This document shows, one piece after another, positions 8,832 through 18,348 of a DNA stretch of 64,000 bases. Under the pieces are notes generated by a model that had not been told where the DNA came from, searched no databases, and was given only the letters and a program-made list of their open reading frames with translations. Positions within the stretch are counted from its first letter, which is position 1. The number at the start of each line of letters is the position of its first letter. Source of the DNA: Pedobacter cryoconitis (GTDB taxonomy: Bacteria > Bacteroidota > Bacteroidia > Sphingobacteriales > Sphingobacteriaceae). The DNA lies in contig NZ_CP014504.1 in the NCBI RefSeq assembly GCF_001590605.1, positions 1,736,001-1,800,000 of the forward strand, written 5' to 3'. A program made the translations under genes and the position numbers.

Positions 8832-9719
8832 CTATTCATTGATAATCAGCTGTGCATGATTTACATCAATTGTGATCTTTCTTCCGATCCAGCTAAGTGA
8901 AACGATACCATCATAAATCAGCCCTTCCACAAAAGAAGCTTTTTGGTTTTCCAGTTTTGCTGAAGGAAGGTCTTTAAGGGCTATGGATTGCAGGTTAGTT
9001 GTGTAAATTTTGGTTAATACAGCAGGGTTAAAATCACTTGGTTTAGTGGTCACTTTCACGTTTACAGTATCTGTACTGTCGATTCCCAGCACAGGCATAT
9101 ATTTAGAGTTGATGCGGTAAACGTTATTTCCTGAACCACTATCTATAGAAAATTGCAGGTTTAGTTTATCGTTGATATTAAAATAAGCAAACATATCCAA
9201 TGATTTATCTCTGGATATTTCCAGTTGTAAGGCAACCGTTTTGCCGTTGGTCTTCAGCGCATCAAAGCTTTTTGGCGTTTCAAAAATCAGTTGTTTATTG
9301 GCATAATCCAGGGTCACTACTTGCTTTTTGAAGCTCATTAAAGAAATCAGTCCGTCTATCGGGCCAAAGTCCACATCGAAAATTGTCAGCACCGGATGTG
9401 TTTCAGTAAAACTTCCTATAGTCAAAGAAGTGGCATCATAAAGATCGGCATCCAGCTTTTCTCCGGTCGCTCTGAAGGCCGTGTAACCTCCATCCTGCTT
9501 GTTTAATCCTTTGATTTTAGCTGCGAATTTTTTGGTGACCAGCGTTAAGCCAGCACCGGTATCGAATACAAAATTGCCTTCAACACCATTAATTTTTGCT
9601 TTGACCATCACGTGTCCCTGGTTGGTTATGGTAATCGGAACAGTGGTCTGTGCTTGTAATGTCTCGCTGGTTAATGCGATAAAAATCAGGAATAATAAGG
9701 ATTTTAGATAGTAGGACAT
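8832..9719 (-). CDS. Secreted retropepsin-like aspartyl protease
   Basis: The start at 9719 (MSYYLKSLLFLIFIALTSE) gives a normal signal peptide ending near LQAQ; an upstream ATG at 9731 adds only four residues. The mature protein has two aspartyl-protease half-sites, FVFDTGAGLTLV at about residues 49-60 and FSIDSGSGNNVY further on, so it resembles single-chain two-lobed proteases of the retropepsin-like family common in Bacteroidota. It should act in the periplasm on unknown substrates. It ends two bases from the convergent dnaE2 stop and is divergent from the lipoprotein gene at 9819. Confidence 0.75.
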   Translation of the reverse strand: MSYYLKSLLFLIFIALTSETLQAQTTVPITITNQGHVMVKAKINGVEGNFVFDTGAGLTLVTKKFAAKIKGLNKQDGGYTAFRATGEKLDADLYDATSLTIGSFTETHPVLTIFDVDFGPIDGLISLMSFKKQVVTLDYANKQLIFETPKSFDALKTNGKTVALQLEISRDKSLDMFAYFNINDKLNLQFSIDSGSGNNVYRINSKYMPVLGIDSTDTVNVKVTTKPSDFNPAVLTKIYTTNLQSIALKDLPSAKLENQKASFVEGLIYDGIVSLSWIGRKITIDVNHAQLIINE

Positions 9720-9818
9720 TGATTCTGGCATGAAAAATGGAAAGTGGAAGATACAAAAAGAGGATTAAAAAAACTCTACCTTTAAAAAATATTATATAAC
9801 GATCATTCTACCTTTTAA

Positions 9819-10496
9819 ATGCAAAATAAAGCGCTCAGATACTTGATATTACTTTTAACGCTATGTTGTTTTTCTTCTTGTTTTCAAATCATTGAAGAGA
9901 TTAATATGGCTAATGATGGCTCAGGAACAGTGAACCTAACGGTTAATCTAAGTGCGAGCAGAGCTAAAGTAGCCTCTATTATGCTTTTAGACAGTGTCAA
10001 TGGGTATAAAGTACCGACCAAACAAACTATTCAGAAAGAAATGGACGAAATAGTTGCCTATTTGAAAAAATCCAAAGGGATTAGTAACGTTAAAAAGAAA
10101 GTAGATTTCGATAATTATATCGTGAGCTTAAGCTTCGCTTTTGAACAGGTTTCTAATATTAACAACATCAACCAGAGCGTTCTTAAAAAGTTAAAGATTA
10201 ATGCTGTAAACAATTCTTCGTACAGTTATAATCTAGCATCGAGCACTTTTCAACGCAATTATACCCATACTAAAGAAGCAGTTATACAATATAACAAGCT
10301 GAAGCCAGCAGTGAAAAATGTGTTTAAAGAAGCGACTTATACCAGCATTTACAGGTTTGAAAAACCGGTGGTCAGTTCCACTAATCCGCTAGCTAAAGTC
10401 TCTAAATCTAAAAAAGCAATTTTGCTGAATACGGGCATTCTGGGCCTGATTAACGGTAAAACCAATATCTCTAATCAAATTATCCTGTCTAAATAA
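9819..10496 (+). CDS. Hypothetical lipoprotein
   Basis: A 225-residue protein with a lipoprotein signal whose lipobox is CFSSC at residues 17-21, so it should be anchored in the membrane. The mature part starts FQIIEEINMANDGSGTVNLTVNLS, a pattern I have seen in uncharacterised Bacteroidota lipoproteins, and is rich in Lys, Ser and Asn without further motifs. It is the first gene of a three-gene unit (9819-13868) with gaps of only 22 and 2 bases, so its role is probably linked to the two large envelope proteins downstream. Function unknown. Confidence 0.6.
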   Translation: MQNKALRYLILLLTLCCFSSCFQIIEEINMANDGSGTVNLTVNLSASRAKVASIMLLDSVNGYKVPTKQTIQKEMDEIVAYLKKSKGISNVKKKVDFDNYIVSLSFAFEQVSNINNINQSVLKKLKINAVNNSSYSYNLASSTFQRNYTHTKEAVIQYNKLKPAVKNVFKEATYTSIYRFEKPVVSSTNPLAKVSKSKKAILLNTGILGLINGKTNISNQIILSK

Positions 10497-10518
10497 TATT
10501 TTATAATATATCATTCTC

Positions 10519-12600
10519 ATGAATCATTTTTCTAAATGTGCCGTTACTGCTATTTTTTCTATAGTTGCGCTGGGTGCAAATGCACAAAACCTGGTCCATA
10601 AAATCCCGGCAGATGCCAAAGCTGTGGTTACCCTTAAAGGGGACAACCTGATCGAACTGATGTCCGTAAAAGAGTTCAATACTACTTTTCTGGGCAAAAA
10701 AATGCTGGGAAAAATGCCTGAATCTGTGAAAGGCCAGACTAAAACTATCGAAGATTTTGGGATTAACCTGTCTTCGGTTTTTTATTATTATAACCAGAGT
10801 AATGATAGTGTAAGTTATAACTGTGTCCTTGCCCCTGTTAAAAATTCAGGACAGATAGACGATTTATTCAAACAGTCTGACAAGAAATTCACGGTAAATG
10901 CTCAATTGAGATCTTTTTATAACCATGATTCTACAGAAGTGGTGGTATGGAATGATGAAATGCTACTCTTTGTAAAGAGCAGCGGAAAAGAGTCTTATTT
11001 TTCCAGACCAGAAGTGAGCAAAAGATTAGGTTTACCAGATTATAGTTTAATAACAGATACTGCGGCTACTGCGACTGATTCTGTCTATGTCGGGAATGAT
11101 TATACAACAACTGCAGATGCTGCGATGACAGCCGCAGAACCGTATCCGGAAGCGCCAGTGGTCAGGAAAAAGAAAACTGCTGTTCGCAAACATAAGAAAG
11201 CTGCTGTTCGTCAACATAAATCCGGGCACCATAGTCTTCCAAAGCATAAAACGTCAAAGAAATATCCGAAAAGAAAAAAGATAAAGAAAGCGATCAGTAT
11301 TGATGAGCAACCTTTTAAGGATGAGAGTTATGCAATAGTTGACACCGCTAATTCGGATAGTATTATGGATGAAAATGTTCCGGTTTCTGCTTATGCACAG
11401 GATATCGAAATTGATACCGCTACAATAAATGCAAATAAACGGATCGCAGCCATTAAGAATAAAGAAGTAGCCAGCTGGACAAAAAAGATGGTATCTGGTT
11501 TCTTTTTGAAGGATAAACGTAATTCTATCTTAAGCAATAAAGATTTTGTTAAAAGTATAGATGAAAAAGCAGAAGTTACCGCATGGATTGCGAATACTGA
11601 AAAAGCGGTACTGGATTTTATGCCAACAGCAATTTTTAAAGGAATCAATGTGCTGAACGGTTATGGAAGCGCGAATGTGAAACTTTACCTGGAAAAGGAT
11701 GCCATCAGAATTGGTTCATCGATTACTTTAAGTAACGAAATGGCAGAAGCCTTTATCAAAATCAATAACAGAAAGGTAAACAAGAAGTTTCTGAACTATG
11801 TGAACGAGGATAAACTTACCGGTTATATGGCTTATGCGTTGGATACTAAGGCTTATTTGCAGGAATATCCTAAGTTAATCAACAGAATGTACGGTTCAAT
11901 CTATAAGGATGAAGCTGATATGGCGACCGATTTATTTTCACTGTTACTGGATGAGGAAGCGGTTAGTAAAGTAATTAAGGGTGATGCGCTGTTCATTTTC
12001 AATGGCTTAAAGCAAAATGAGGTTACTTATAAAACTTATGAGTACAATGAAGATAATTTTGAGAAAGACACGGTCACCAAAACTAAAAAAGAAACTTCTC
12101 CTGATTTCCTGCTCCTGGTTTCTACGGAGGATACCAGGTTATTAAATAAATTGATTGCTTATGGAGTTAAGAAAAATGTAGTTAAGGATCAGCATAGTTA
12201 TTATGAGATCTCTACACTAAAAACACCCATGCCTCTTTATTTTGCAATTCATGATGGGATTATCTTTGTCGGAACAAACGTAGATGAGATGAAACAGATT
12301 GTTAATAATCAATACCAGGCTAAGGTTTCTGCTAAACATAGGGATGCAATTCTGAAAAGTAACTTCTCTGCTTATTTCAGTGCTAAAAGGCTGGCTGGAA
12401 AGATTCCTGCCAATGGAGTGACCAATCCTCAACAGTTGATCAAAACGAACACACTCCTAAACTCTTTAGGAGATATTTATCTGAAATCTAACCAGATGAA
12501 GGGAAATGTGTTTTCTGGTGAAATTAGCATGGATATCCCGGCAAAGCAGGAAAATGCGCTAAAATATTTATTCTCTATTGCTGAAGATGTAGAAAAATAA
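10519..12600 (+). CDS. Secreted protein, DUF4836-like
   Basis: A 693-residue exported protein with a signal peptide ending at GANAQ. The opening of the mature protein, LVHKIPADAKAVVTLKGDN, is the hallmark of DUF4836-type Bacteroidota proteins. Residues about 215-262 are an inserted tract of Lys, Arg and His (for example VRKHKKAAVRQHKSGHHS) that breaks the otherwise acidic to neutral chain. The C-terminal half (FIFNGLK, YFAIHDGIIFVGTN, FSGEISMDI) matches the same family. The function is unknown; the middle gene of the 9819-13868 unit. Periplasmic or surface location is inferred from the signal. Confidence 0.6.
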   Translation: MNHFSKCAVTAIFSIVALGANAQNLVHKIPADAKAVVTLKGDNLIELMSVKEFNTTFLGKKMLGKMPESVKGQTKTIEDFGINLSSVFYYYNQSNDSVSYNCVLAPVKNSGQIDDLFKQSDKKFTVNAQLRSFYNHDSTEVVVWNDEMLLFVKSSGKESYFSRPEVSKRLGLPDYSLITDTAATATDSVYVGNDYTTTADAAMTAAEPYPEAPVVRKKKTAVRKHKKAAVRQHKSGHHSLPKHKTSKKYPKRKKIKKAISIDEQPFKDESYAIVDTANSDSIMDENVPVSAYAQDIEIDTATINANKRIAAIKNKEVASWTKKMVSGFFLKDKRNSILSNKDFVKSIDEKAEVTAWIANTEKAVLDFMPTAIFKGINVLNGYGSANVKLYLEKDAIRIGSSITLSNEMAEAFIKINNRKVNKKFLNYVNEDKLTGYMAYALDTKAYLQEYPKLINRMYGSIYKDEADMATDLFSLLLDEEAVSKVIKGDALFIFNGLKQNEVTYKTYEYNEDNFEKDTVTKTKKETSPDFLLLVSTEDTRLLNKLIAYGVKKNVVKDQHSYYEISTLKTPMPLYFAIHDGIIFVGTNVDEMKQIVNNQYQAKVSAKHRDAILKSNFSAYFSAKRLAGKIPANGVTNPQQLIKTNTLLNSLGDIYLKSNQMKGNVFSGEISMDIPAKQENALKYLFSIAEDVEK

Positions 12601-12602
12601 GG

Positions 12603-13868
12603 ATGAAGAAGATATTTATAACAGCAACAGGTATAGTTTTACTGTTGCTGTTAGCTGTTTACGGCTTACTTCAATATAGACAGTACAGTTCTTATCAGAA
12701 CAGGATTCATCAGCATGCTGCGCTGATTTTTAAAATCAATGTAGATCATCTGGTGAAAAAGAGAGGTTTGGGCAACTTAAAAAGTGACTCTCGTGGATTT
12801 GGTGTACCTGCTAATATCTTTGTTTATACAGTTAGCAATAAATCAGCATTGACATTTTTCTGTTCTCTCCCGGTAACCGATACCGTCGAATTAAAGGCTT
12901 ATCTTAAAAAAGTATTTAAGATGAATCATTTTATAGTGGATGCGCAGGGATCAGTCTGGGGAAATAGCCAGGATCAAAGTATAAAAATAGCTTATGATGA
13001 CAAGAACGTAGTGCTGTGTTATTCTTTATTAAAGGAAAATGTAAATGATATTATGGGAGAACTGCTGGCGGGGAAAAGCTTTTTAGCAGATACCGCTGAT
13101 CAGGTTGTCAGGCTGAAAAAGGAGGACGCTCCTATTGTTTATGATTTCAAAAATTACTCCGGACAGGCAAGCTTTGCTGATCACCGTATTTTATTAAATG
13201 GGACATTTCCTGTGGAGGACTTTGGAGTAACAGGTACTTTGAACCGTCCAGTTGCTTTAGCTAAAGGATTAAGTATTAATGCGTGGGTAAATGGGGATTT
13301 AAGCAGGTTATTCACTAAGGATATCAGGTTCAGAGATTATGTACTGGAAAGGGATTCCCTGTTAAAGTACTACAAAGGATACGCGGCTATTGAAGTTGGA
13401 AATCCTGTAAACCAGTCTCAATCTGTAATCAGCTATACTTACAATGATGAATTTGAGAAGGTTGAACAGGTGGTTCAGAAAAAGGTTAAGGTTCCGGAAA
13501 TTACTTTATCCTTAAAAGGAAATATAGCATCATTGGTTCATTACTTGCAAAAGAAAAAGGTTATTGCATCTGAAAATCAGCTGAATAAAGAATTGTTTCC
13601 TTTGTATGAAGTGTATGGTCAGTATGATAACCGGATGTTACAATTGAGTACGAATAAAGGCAGGCCAATGCGTTCTGCAGTTGTAACTACTCCTTATTTT
13701 CTCTTTGCGGAACTGGATTTTGATCAAATCAGAAAGCAGAACCAATTTCCTGTGTTTAATAGCTATATCAAAGATCTGAGTTCGTTGAAGGTGAAGGCGA
13801 TCAAACAAAATCATCAGGTCGGAAAAGTTGAAATTGAACTGAAGTTTACGAAAGAGATCAGTTTTTAG
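12603..13868 (+). CDS. Hypothetical membrane-anchored protein
   Basis: A 421-residue protein beginning two bases after the stop of the previous gene, so the two are coupled. One hydrophobic helix at residues 3-24 (IFITATGIVLLLLLAVYGLL) should anchor it with the rest in the periplasm. The body shares with the preceding protein a layout of repeated beta-strand modules, including KINVDHLVKKRG near the start and the late section SLKGNIASLVHYLQKKK, and may be a distant relative. No catalytic motif is seen. It closes the unit that starts with the lipoprotein at 9819. Confidence 0.55.
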   Translation: MKKIFITATGIVLLLLLAVYGLLQYRQYSSYQNRIHQHAALIFKINVDHLVKKRGLGNLKSDSRGFGVPANIFVYTVSNKSALTFFCSLPVTDTVELKAYLKKVFKMNHFIVDAQGSVWGNSQDQSIKIAYDDKNVVLCYSLLKENVNDIMGELLAGKSFLADTADQVVRLKKEDAPIVYDFKNYSGQASFADHRILLNGTFPVEDFGVTGTLNRPVALAKGLSINAWVNGDLSRLFTKDIRFRDYVLERDSLLKYYKGYAAIEVGNPVNQSQSVISYTYNDEFEKVEQVVQKKVKVPEITLSLKGNIASLVHYLQKKKVIASENQLNKELFPLYEVYGQYDNRMLQLSTNKGRPMRSAVVTTPYFLFAELDFDQIRKQNQFPVFNSYIKDLSSLKVKAIKQNHQVGKVEIELKFTKEISF

Positions 13869-13912
13869 CAACAGTAATTCTCCTTTCAAAAGCTTAAGGT
13901 GTGTCTTAATTA

Positions 13913-14012
13913 TTTAAAGTTTCGCTGCATCTTATCCTTTAAATCCTGGCTGCATCTTATTGTTTAAACCTTGGTTGCATCTTATTCTTTAAAGCTGCGT
14001 TGCATCACTAAA
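13913..14012. repeat. Four tandem 25-bp repeats overlapping a gene end
   Basis: Four direct units of exactly 25 bases start at 13913, 13938, 13963 and 13988. Each begins TTTAAA and carries TGCATC at positions 14-19. A weaker half unit precedes them. The last unit, 13988-14012, includes the TAA stop and the last residues SDATQL of the YeiH-like gene on the minus strand. Confidence 0.85.
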
Positions 14013-15257
14013 AAGGAACCAGGCAATAATTAAGGTGATGAAAATGTTAAACAGTTGTGCTAATAAAAATGCGTACAATGGCTTCTTATTCTCATTCTTA
14101 AAAAGATCTTTAAAGTTAGTTTCCAGACCGATACTGGTGAAAGCAAGTGTAAACCATGCATTTTGAAGGTTTTTAAGGCTATCCTTTACCGGAGCTGCTG
14201 TAGTTGGCGATAAAAAGAAGGAGAAAACTACTGAAGCACCTATAAAAGCGAGTACAAATTTAGGAAACCGCTCCCAGATTACTTTTAAAGTAGGTTTTTC
14301 TACGACATCGCTGCCCTTCGCAGTTTTATGATAAGACCAGTAAATGCTGATGGCAAAAGCTGCAATTCCGAGCAGCACATTCTGTGAAAATTTAACAATG
14401 GTACTGATTTTTAACGCTTCCTCTCCTACTAAAGTCCCTGAAGCGACTACCGCTCCCGTCGTATCAATACTACCACCCAGCCATGCACCGGTTACTTGTT
14501 GCGGGAAAGAGAAATAAGCCGCGATATAAGGCATGAAAATCATCATAGGGATTGCAGTGATGAGCACCATAGAAATCACGTAAGAAAGTTTTTTAGGATC
14601 ACCTTTAATGGCTCCTGAAGTAGCAATCGCAGCAGAAACGCCGCAAATAGAGACTGCACTGGAGATCATCATGGTCAATTCATCATCTACTTTCAGTTTT
14701 TTACAAAGCCAAAATGCAAAGTACCATACAGAGAGCACTACAATTAATGCCTGTATTAGTCCTAGTGAGCCTGCTTTAAGGATATCTGAGAAGATAACTG
14801 TGGTTCCTAGTAAAACAAGCCCGATTTTAACAAAAAGCTCTGTAGACAGCGTGTCTTTGAACCATTGGGGAAGTTTAAAAAGGTTACCGATAATCAGGCC
14901 GATGGCCAGACTAAAGATCACCGCTTCGAGGTTAATTGATTTGATAAATGAATTACCGGCTACAATGAGGGCAAAAATGGTGAGCAGGTATACTGCCGGA
15001 AAACTGATTAGAAAATTCCTGACTGGTTTGCCGGTGAACATTGCGCCAATTGCACCAACTATCAGTACAAAAATAAACTGAATGAAGATTGTCGTTAGGT
15101 TACCTGTATTAAAAATGGCCGTTCCAAGTTCAGCAGGACTACTCCATTTATAGACTGGTACTGGTATTATATAAAAAACAAGGGAAAAGAGAATAACAAG
15201 AGATCCCAGGATAACTACTGTCCAATCTTCATGGAGAGGTTTGATTTTATCAGTCAT
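13989..15257 (-). CDS. YeiH family (UPF0324) membrane protein, putative anion exporter
   Basis: A 422-residue protein with about 10-11 hydrophobic segments and the family signatures FKLPQWFKDTLSTELFVKIGL, ICGVSAAIATSGAIKG and, near the C terminus, FTSIGLETNFKDL. YeiH relatives are described as putative sulfate exporters of the inner membrane; that substrate is not shown here. The last codons and stop fall in the 25-bp repeat array, so its natural end may have been altered. The neighbours do not suggest a pathway. A LysR partner (as YeiE in enterobacteria) is not adjacent. Confidence 0.75.
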   Translation of the reverse strand: MTDKIKPLHEDWTVVILGSLVILFSLVFYIIPVPVYKWSSPAELGTAIFNTGNLTTIFIQFIFVLIVGAIGAMFTGKPVRNFLISFPAVYLLTIFALIVAGNSFIKSINLEAVIFSLAIGLIIGNLFKLPQWFKDTLSTELFVKIGLVLLGTTVIFSDILKAGSLGLIQALIVVLSVWYFAFWLCKKLKVDDELTMMISSAVSICGVSAAIATSGAIKGDPKKLSYVISMVLITAIPMMIFMPYIAAYFSFPQQVTGAWLGGSIDTTGAVVASGTLVGEEALKISTIVKFSQNVLLGIAAFAISIYWSYHKTAKGSDVVEKPTLKVIWERFPKFVLAFIGASVVFSFFLSPTTAAPVKDSLKNLQNAWFTLAFTSIGLETNFKDLFKNENKKPLYAFLLAQLFNIFITLIIAWFLFSDATQL

Positions 15258-15597
15258 TGGTCACAATTAAGGTCAAGCTTACAGTTGGTTAAGCACTCTA
15301 ATATATTAAAATTTAATACATAAGAAGTGTAAGACTACTTGATATTCAAACTCCAATCCGTTAGTGGATATTTATTTTGACTTTATTATTTATAATTTTT
15401 ATTGCCCCCTAAGTGTGAGCTGGCAAACCTGCAAAGTAGCTATTGCTAATCCGATAAAGGCACTTAAATATGGCTGGAAGCAGGTTTAAATAATCAAACC
15501 GTAAAACTACTTCAATTAAAAATTGCGTATTTCTACGTTGTGAGTTCTATATTTTTCTACTCTATATTTGGATCATCAAACCCCAAATATTCGAAAG
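15258..15597. other. Divergent intergenic region
   Basis: 340 bases between the YeiH-like gene and the kinase cluster. Apart from the promoter at 15538-15570 I see no gene, strong hairpin or repeat. Confidence 0.6.
15538..15570 (+). promoter_or_regulatory. Promoter of the membrane protein/kinase/regulator cluster
   Basis: TTG at 15538-15540 and TATATTTG at 15563-15570 fit the Bacteroidota promoter with a 22-base spacer. The predicted start near 15575 supports the ATG at 15598 over an in-frame TTG at 15568, which lies inside the -7 element. Confidence 0.5.
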
Positions 15598-16086
15598 ATG
15601 AAAGATCTACAAACGCTCAAATTTTATTGTTTAAGGTATGAAGTTAGTGCTATTGAAGAGTTAATTGACAGCTCTGATGGAATAGATAACTTTGTATTTT
15701 CTTACTATTATCCGGCAGCTGATCAGGCAGGTAAACCGCTGCAATTAGTAGCTTATGCGCACATGGTGAATTCTGCTTATCCTGATGGTATTTATAGTAC
15801 TTATTATGATACCTTATCAATTGATGACAACAAAATCGAGGAAATCTGCGGTCCTGTAATACTGAGTAATAATATCCTCTCACTAGCTCAAATGCTGGAA
15901 TTAATTGATTATCCTGAAAAACCTGATTATTTAATCCTTGTTCCGAATGTAAATTCAGACAGACATATATATTACAGCGTAGAAGCGCATTACAATAATG
16001 CTTCAGTTGCTGGCAATACTGCACAGAAAACGGCTTTATTTGGTCCCCCACCTAAAAATACGAATCCATCCCCTCCTGCTACTTAA
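15598..16086 (+). CDS. Hypothetical cytoplasmic protein
   Basis: A 162-residue protein with no signal peptide or membrane helix. It is tyrosine- and acid-rich (NFVFSYYYPAADQAGK, GIYSTYYDTLS) and ends in a proline-rich tail, FGPPPKNTNPSPPAT. The ATG at 15598 is preferred because the upstream in-frame start overlaps the promoter. I do not recognise the family. It is the first gene of a tight run (gap of 10 bases to the next) leading to a histidine kinase and a response regulator, so it may be an accessory or regulated component of that signalling unit. Confidence 0.55.
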   Translation: MKDLQTLKFYCLRYEVSAIEELIDSSDGIDNFVFSYYYPAADQAGKPLQLVAYAHMVNSAYPDGIYSTYYDTLSIDDNKIEEICGPVILSNNILSLAQMLELIDYPEKPDYLILVPNVNSDRHIYYSVEAHYNNASVAGNTAQKTALFGPPPKNTNPSPPAT

Positions 16087-16096
16087 AATCAGGAAA

Positions 16097-16774
16097 ATGC
16101 TACATTATATATTACATATACTACAAGTTATCCTGGATTGGTCAGAAGTTTGGGCATTATTGATTCCAGCTGCCATTTCAGTCTATAGAAAACAACCGGT
16201 CATTCATCGACCGGTTGTTTTTTATATATGGATTGCACTGCTCATCAATAGCTGTATAGATATTGTCTGGAAGTTTAGAACCCTGCTTCCCCTGAGCTTC
16301 AGTTCAAACAATTGGCTGTATAATTTACACTCAGTGGTAACGTTCTTTTTATTCAGTTCATTTTTTATTGGCCTTGAACAACCATTTTTAGTAAGAATAA
16401 AAAAAATAGTTCTAATTGCCTTTATCGTTTTTCTAGTAATCAATTTTATGTTTTATGAAAACTTTTTTGATTACTGGAGATTGAGTAGCAGATTATTGTC
16501 AGTTGAGGCAATTTTATTGTTGTTTTACTCACTCAGCTATTTTTTATTTAAGGTTCACGAAAACGTTAATGTGAATATATTCACGAGTGACTTCTGGATC
16601 GCAACCGGACTTGGTTTGTATGTAGCTGTTAATTTTTTTATTTTTCTTTTATACAATGAACTAACTGTGCACATGATAAATTTTGCGATCAATTTATGGA
16701 ATGTCCATAATATCTCTTACATCTTTTTTAACTTCTTTATTGCTAAAGGTTTTTATGACTCTGGTAGACATTGA
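16097..16774 (+). CDS. Integral membrane protein next to histidine kinase
   Basis: The ATG at 16097 avoids overlap with the preceding gene and gives 225 residues with about seven hydrophobic segments (for example VVFYIWIALLINSC, VVTFFLFSSFFIGL, IVLIAFIVFLVINFMF, AVNFFIFLLY) and few charged residues. No enzyme motif is visible. It overlaps the kinase start by 20 bases. Because the kinase has only one membrane helix and no sensor domain, this protein is a likely sensory partner, a layout seen in other Bacteroidota NarL-type systems. The function is inferred from context only. Confidence 0.6.
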   Translation: MLHYILHILQVILDWSEVWALLIPAAISVYRKQPVIHRPVVFYIWIALLINSCIDIVWKFRTLLPLSFSSNNWLYNLHSVVTFFLFSSFFIGLEQPFLVRIKKIVLIAFIVFLVINFMFYENFFDYWRLSSRLLSVEAILLLFYSLSYFLFKVHENVNVNIFTSDFWIATGLGLYVAVNFFIFLLYNELTVHMINFAINLWNVHNISYIFFNFFIAKGFYDSGRH

Positions 16775-17546
16775 TATCAGACTTTTTCTTGCAGTGGGTA
16801 TTGCAGCAATGCTATTGTTGTTTATTAGCTTTTTGTTGATTTTTATATTTACGCAACGCAAGAAATTACAGTATCAGAATTCTCTTCAGGCTTTAAGTGA
16901 GCAGCAGAGGAATCAACTGATAGAAGCGGCTATCAAAAGCGAAGAAGCCGAAAGGCATCGTATAGCCGAAGAATTGCATGATGAAGTAGGTGCAATTCTC
17001 GCCTCTTCAAAGTTACATTTCAATAGTATCAAATTAGGTGCAGGAGAATACAATCAGGAGATCTACAATAAAGCCAGAGAATTACTTGAAGATGGAATTA
17101 AAAAAGTAAGAAATATATCACATAGCCTTCATTCTGCAATTCTGCAGGAGTTCGGTTTAAATGAAGCCATTAGTCATTTTGCCTTAAAAATCACACATGA
17201 ATCCCTGATTGTGGTTACCGTTGAGCTTGATCATGTCAATCATTACCCGATGAAAAATGATATCAGCGTTTACCGTATCATTCAGGAATTGCTCAATAAT
17301 ATTATTACCCATGCACATGCGACTAAAATCCATCTCATTTCTGAGTATACGAACCAGGAATTAAACATGAGAATTTTACACAATGGTATGGGCCTGACTC
17401 AACAGCGTTTTGAAGAACTAAGGTTTGAAAAAAATGGACTGGGTCTTAAGAACATACAAAACAGAGCCATTTTCCTCCGTGGAGAACTTATATTTTCTCA
17501 ACAGGATATGGGTTATCAAATTGATATTCACATTCCAATTAACTAG
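16755..17546 (+). CDS. Sensor histidine kinase, HisKA_3 (NarL/LytS-like DesK class)
   Basis: A 263-residue kinase with one membrane helix at about residues 9-33 and a short linker instead of a sensor domain. The dimerisation and phosphoacceptor segment reads AERHRIAEELHDEVGAILAS with His75 as acceptor; the ATP-binding domain has an N box at RIIQELLNNIITHAHAT and a G box at GLGLKNIQNRA. The start at 16755 is chosen because the longer frame from 16683 lies deep within the previous gene. It phosphorylates the response regulator that begins 7 bases downstream. The signal probably enters through the upstream membrane protein. Confidence 0.85.
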   Translation: MTLVDIDIRLFLAVGIAAMLLLFISFLLIFIFTQRKKLQYQNSLQALSEQQRNQLIEAAIKSEEAERHRIAEELHDEVGAILASSKLHFNSIKLGAGEYNQEIYNKARELLEDGIKKVRNISHSLHSAILQEFGLNEAISHFALKITHESLIVVTVELDHVNHYPMKNDISVYRIIQELLNNIITHAHATKIHLISEYTNQELNMRILHNGMGLTQQRFEELRFEKNGLGLKNIQNRAIFLRGELIFSQQDMGYQIDIHIPIN

Positions 17547-17553
17547 ATAATAC

Positions 17554-18201
17554 ATGAGCACAATAAAAATAGCAATCGCAGATGATTATGCCATATTCAG
17601 GGATGGTCTAAAAGTAGGTTTAAATCAGGATAAGGCTATGGAGGTAGTTCTGGAAGCCGGAAATGGTACTGAGCTGCTTGATGGGTTAGCGCAGCAGAAG
17701 GTAGATGTCATTTTGATGGATTTAAGGATGCCGGGGATGGATGGTATGGAAGCTACTAAACAAATCAAAAAACACTATGAGCATATCAGGATCATTGCGG
17801 TCACCTTACATGATGAGGATAGTTTTGTAATCCATCTGATGGAGATTGGTGCACATGCTTATTTATTAAAGGATGCTAATCCTGTCGAAATCAGGGAGGC
17901 AATTTATGCGGTACATTTAAATGGTTATTATTTTAATGACCTGGTGAACAAGGCATTGTTGAAAAAGATCATTACCAAGGGGAATTTCAAACCAACCTTT
18001 AAGCATAAGATTGAATTATCGGAGCGCGAACTGGAAGTCCTGCAATTAATTTGTGATGAGAAGACGGCTATCGAGATTGGTACGGAAATCTTTTTAAGTC
18101 CTCGGTCTGTAGAGGGGATCAAACAACGCCTGATTGATAAGATTGGTGTCCGCAATACTGCAGGCCTGGTTTTGTTTGCTGTAAAAAACGGGCTGATTTA
18201 A
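17554..18201 (+). CDS. Response regulator, NarL/FixJ (LuxR HTH) family
   Basis: A 215-residue two-domain regulator. The receiver domain has the acidic pair at Asp10-Asp11, the phosphoacceptor Asp56 in VILMDLRMPGMDG, a Thr in IIAVTLHD and Lys in YLLKDA. The C-terminal HTH begins near LSERELEVLQLICDEKTA and continues EIFLSPRSVEGIKQRLIDKIG, a LuxR-type DNA-binding domain. It is the cognate partner of the kinase upstream. Possible targets include the double-glycine protein gene 148 bases downstream, although no operator is proved. Confidence 0.9.
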   Translation: MSTIKIAIADDYAIFRDGLKVGLNQDKAMEVVLEAGNGTELLDGLAQQKVDVILMDLRMPGMDGMEATKQIKKHYEHIRIIAVTLHDEDSFVIHLMEIGAHAYLLKDANPVEIREAIYAVHLNGYYFNDLVNKALLKKIITKGNFKPTFKHKIELSERELEVLQLICDEKTAIEIGTEIFLSPRSVEGIKQRLIDKIGVRNTAGLVLFAVKNGLI

Positions 18202-18348
18202 CCCTCCGGCTAAGTAGAATTACTTGTTATTTTCTTTGCGTAGATCTACTATGGCTATTTTCCTGTGATCTTCCGTCCTTTATATTGTGCAATGAAGCTT
18301 CAAATTAACGCACCTAAAAAAAACTATTTTATTTAAAAAGATTAAATT

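Noticed and set aside
13913..14012. Tandem 25-bp repeats as a CRISPR array
   Set aside because: The units are contiguous with no spacers of independent sequence, and no cas gene is present in the window.
15998..16096. Longer N terminus of the kinase-partner membrane protein
   Set aside because: It would overlap the preceding gene by 89 bases and adds a basic stretch out of keeping with the rest; ATG 16097 is better.
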